Source of the DNA: Glutamicibacter sp. JL.03c
GTDB lineage: Bacteria; Actinomycetota; Actinomycetes; Actinomycetales; Micrococcaceae
NCBI RefSeq assembly: GCF_025854375.1
Contig: NZ_CP107575.1
Span: forward strand, 2,976,001-3,040,000
DNA length: 64,000 nucleotides
Reading direction: 5' to 3'
The notes below the pieces were generated by a model, which was given only the letters and a program-made list of their open reading frames with translations, was not told the DNA's origin and did not search any database. The translations under genes and the position numbers were made by a program. Shown piece by piece: positions 61,810 to 64,000 of the stretch (its first letter is position 1; the number at the start of each line of letters is the position of its first letter).

Positions 61810-62859
61810 ATGCGCTTTTCCCTCTTCCTCCACATGGAACGCTACGATAATTCGCTGAGCCACGAGGAGCATTTCCAGAACCTGGTCGAACTGGCCCAGA
61901 TGGCTGAAGCCGGCGGCTTCAGCACCGTCTGGATCGGCGAGCACCACAGCATGGAATACACCGCCTCGCCGAGCCCGATTGCGCAGCTGGCCTATCTGGC
62001 GGCCAGGACCTCCACCATCCGGCTGGGCTCGGGCACCATCATCGCCCCGTTCTGGAACCCGATCCGCGCGGCCGGCGAGCTGGCCCTGCTGGACGTCATT
62101 TCCGGCGGCCGCGCTGAAGTCGGCGTGGCCCGCGGCGCGTACCAGTTCGAATTCGACCGCGTGGCCGGCGGCCTGCCGGCCACCGACGGCGGCAAGGCCA
62201 TGCAGGAGCTGATCCCGGCCATGCAGAAGCTGTGGGAAGGCGACTACGCGCACGATGGCGAGGTCTGGCAGTTCCCGACCTCCACTTCCGTGCCCAAGCC
62301 GGTGCAGAAGAAGCTTCCGGTCTGGGTAGCCGCACGCAGCCCGGAATCCCACGACTACGCGGTCGCCAACGGCTGCCATGTCATGGTCACCCCGCTGATG
62401 AAGGGCGATGAGGAGGTCGAGGACCTGATGGGCAAGTTCGAAACCGCCATCGCCAACCACCCTGAACGCACCGACCGCCCGGACATCATGGTGCTGCGCC
62501 ACACCTATGTGCACAGTGCCGATGAGCCCGAGGCCTGGCGCCCGGCCGCCGATGCCATCTCGAAGTTCTACCGCACCTTCGACGCGGTCTTCGGCAACAA
62601 GGCGCCGGCCGTGGACGGCTTCTTCGAGCCGAGCCCGGTGCAGAAGTTCGAGGGCCGGCCGGAATTCGCCGCGGAATCGCTGCACCAGACCGCGATGATC
62701 GGCACCCCGGCCGAGATCATCGAGCGCCTGCACCACTACGCCGAACTAGGTGTCACCGAGTACAGCTTCTGGAATGACAACTCCATGAGCCACGAGCAGA
62801 AGAAGCGCTCGCTGCAGCTGTTCATCGATGAGGTTGTCCCGAACTTCGCCAAGAAGTAG
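61810..62859 (+). CDS. Luciferase-like (LLM) flavin-dependent monooxygenase
   Basis: A 349-residue TIM-barrel monooxygenase of the bacterial luciferase family: MRFSLFLHMERYD at the flavin-binding start, WIGEHHSMEYTASPSP, and GRAEVGVARGAYQFEF. It uses reduced flavin from the flavin reductase encoded at the other end. It is probably the ring-opening or first oxidation step, and is last in the operon before a strong terminator. Confidence 0.92.
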   Translation: MRFSLFLHMERYDNSLSHEEHFQNLVELAQMAEAGGFSTVWIGEHHSMEYTASPSPIAQLAYLAARTSTIRLGSGTIIAPFWNPIRAAGELALLDVISGGRAEVGVARGAYQFEFDRVAGGLPATDGGKAMQELIPAMQKLWEGDYAHDGEVWQFPTSTSVPKPVQKKLPVWVAARSPESHDYAVANGCHVMVTPLMKGDEEVEDLMGKFETAIANHPERTDRPDIMVLRHTYVHSADEPEAWRPAADAISKFYRTFDAVFGNKAPAVDGFFEPSPVQKFEGRPEFAAESLHQTAMIGTPAEIIERLHHYAELGVTEYSFWNDNSMSHEQKKRSLQLFIDEVVPNFAKK

Positions 62860-62869
62860 CCAGCACCGC

Positions 62870-62898
62870 AAAGGGGCCCGTTCAAAGCGGGCCCCTTT
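62870..62898 (+). terminator. Terminator of the catabolic operon
   Basis: Stem AAAGGGGCCCG/CGGGCCCCTTT with loop TTCAAAG, then T's. It also faces the pectate lyase gene. Confidence 0.9.
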
Positions 62899-62909
62899 TG
62901 CTGCGCCGG

Positions 62910-64000
62910 CTAGGGCGCGCCGACCTCCAGCACCCCGGCGCCGGTGGCGGTCTTGGCATGGTGTTTCACGCCGCTGGCAGTATCCATCGCGGTGAAGCCG
63001 TAGGGCGGGGTCCAGTCGAGCTGGTTGCTGAATCCCTGTGCGGCCCAGTCAGGCAGCGGGTCGCCGCTGGCCTGGGCTGCGCGCTGCGCGTACTGCCCGG
63101 CGGCGATCGCATCCAGGTCGGCGGGCTGCTGGTTGAACCAGGATCCCTCGTCGTGGAAGTTGTTGGCGTTCCATAGATAGACCGCGACCGAAGCGTCGGC
63201 CCCGGGCCCGGTGTAGTCGAAGGCGTTGCGCTCGGAGAAGACCTGCGACTGGTAGCCCAGGCCCAGGAAGTAGTGGTATCCGCCGGCCGCGGTGCTGGTG
63301 ACCGGGGAGTCGGGGTCCTTCACCCGGCCCTGGAAGTAGTTGTTGGCCACGTGCACCTGGCCGTAGCGCACGCGCGGGGCGCGTTCCTGGATGCCTTCGA
63401 AGTAGTTGCCGATGATGCTCACCCGCAGCCGTCCGGCGTCGGTGTCCGCATTGTCGTCCCCGGAGCCGATCAGCATGGTCTTGTCGTGGTTGAGCAGGTG
63501 GGAGTTGCTCAGCGTGACGAAGTCGGTGCCGTCCTTCATGTCGAACAGGCCGTCGTGGCGGTTCATCGGGGCGCCGTTGGGGCCGGTGGGGGCATCGCGG
63601 TCAAGGAACCGTCCATCGCCCAGGGTCACATGGTCCACCCAGATATTGGTGGAGGTGACCGAGGAGATCGCATCGAAACGGGCATTCCAGGCGCCATCCT
63701 CGCCGTCCCATGGATCCCAGGAGGAGAAGTAGTCGACCGGGGCTTCCAGAGACAGGTTGCGCAGCACGACGTTGTGGGCCAGGTGCAGCATGAGGTTGGA
63801 CTGGACGAAGCCGGCATCCCCGCCCAAGCCCACCAGGGTCGTGTTGCTCGGAATGGAGATCTCCGCCTGGCGCTTGAGCGCATTGCTGCCGGTGACCCTG
63901 GCGCGGCGCTGCTGGCCGCAGTACTCGTGGCTCTGGTCGCTCCAGGTCCCGTCCTCGCCGAAGCAGCTCAGGTACTTGGACACGTCGTAGCCCGGTGCGT
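62910..64000 (-). CDS. Pectate lyase family 1, N-terminus cut by window
   Basis: At least 362 residues, with the first part outside the window (the frame stays open to base 64000). The right-handed beta-helix is recognised by NIWVDHVTLGDG, HDGLFDMKDGTDFVTLSNS, HDKTMLIGSGDD, and QERAPRVRYGQVHVANNYF, the last with the Arg residues of the active site. It cleaves polygalacturonate by beta-elimination, using Ca2+, outside the cell. The signal peptide is not visible. Suggests a soil or plant lifestyle. Confidence 0.9.
   Translation of the reverse strand, partial: APGYDVSKYLSCFGEDGTWSDQSHEYCGQQRRARVTGSNALKRQAEISIPSNTTLVGLGGDAGFVQSNLMLHLAHNVVLRNLSLEAPVDYFSSWDPWDGEDGAWNARFDAISSVTSTNIWVDHVTLGDGRFLDRDAPTGPNGAPMNRHDGLFDMKDGTDFVTLSNSHLLNHDKTMLIGSGDDNADTDAGRLRVSIIGNYFEGIQERAPRVRYGQVHVANNYFQGRVKDPDSPVTSTAAGGYHYFLGLGYQSQVFSERNAFDYTGPGADASVAVYLWNANNFHDEGSWFNQQPADLDAIAAGQYAQRAAQASGDPLPDWAAQGFSNQLDWTPPYGFTAMDTASGVKHHAKTATGAGVLEVGAP

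Overview
The window is high-GC, densely coded DNA from an actinobacterium. Branched-chain keto-acid dehydrogenase genes, an ECF41 sigma factor, a type VII secretion locus, a DUF222/HNH protein and many ATGA/TAATG start-stop overlaps fit a member of the Micrococcaceae, most like Arthrobacter/Glutamicibacter. That placement is inference from gene content and style. No rRNA, tRNA, CRISPR array, IS element or prophage was recognised.

Layout. 1-5.8 kb: end of an S9 peptidase gene, two linked coiled-coil membrane proteins, and an ECF41 sigma factor with its carboxymuconolactone-decarboxylase partner and a recognisable ECF41 promoter. 5.9-10.8 kb: bkdABC (E1 alpha, E1 beta, E2) behind an aminotransferase gene, with a strong leader hairpin before bkdA. 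10.8-14.5 kb: a small holin-like membrane protein, a WXG100-like gene plus a lipase-like gene, and purB. 14.5-24.2 kb: a type VII secretion locus, with WXG100 proteins, a long effector-like protein and three unknown genes on the minus strand, divergent from RDD-FHA and EssC/EccC-like ATPase genes. 24.2-27 kb: ribulose-monophosphate genes hxlB-hxlA facing a LuxR-type regulator. 27-30.4 kb: mmuP-like permease and mmuM for S-methylmethionine/homocysteine. 30.4-37.2 kb: purine catabolism (guanine deaminase, NCS2 permease, xdhABC). 37.5-46 kb: nitrate/nitrite assimilation (transporter, nitrate reductase, its FAD/[2Fe-2S] partner, nirD, nirB). 46-51.2 kb: aldo/keto reductase, SPFH protein, DUF222-HNH protein, second purine permease. 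51.2-54.5 kb: YdeP-type molybdenum oxidoreductase and fdhD. 54.6-62.9 kb: a GntR-controlled catabolic cluster. 62.9 kb-end: a pectate lyase gene cut by the window edge.

The most interesting system is the 54.6-62.9 kb cluster. It combines a BCCT (betaine-type) transporter, a flavin reductase with an N-terminal SnoaL-like domain, a luciferase-like monooxygenase, an aldehyde dehydrogenase, an alpha/beta hydrolase, a tautomerase and two tandem AA_synth (DUF1185) paralogues. The set resembles the logic of trigonelline-type N-methylpyridinium betaine ring cleavage, but the substrate is not known and the AA_synth pair has no assigned role. Both divergent promoters carry the same TCTTG-N4-CAAGA-like motif, which covers both start codons, so leaderless, GntR-repressed transcription is predicted. 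The second system of interest is the compact type VII secretion locus with its separate WXG100-lipase pair near purB.

Much of the rest is nitrogen, purine and one-carbon metabolism: purines to urate, nitrate to ammonium, formaldehyde fixation and molybdoenzymes with their accessory factors.
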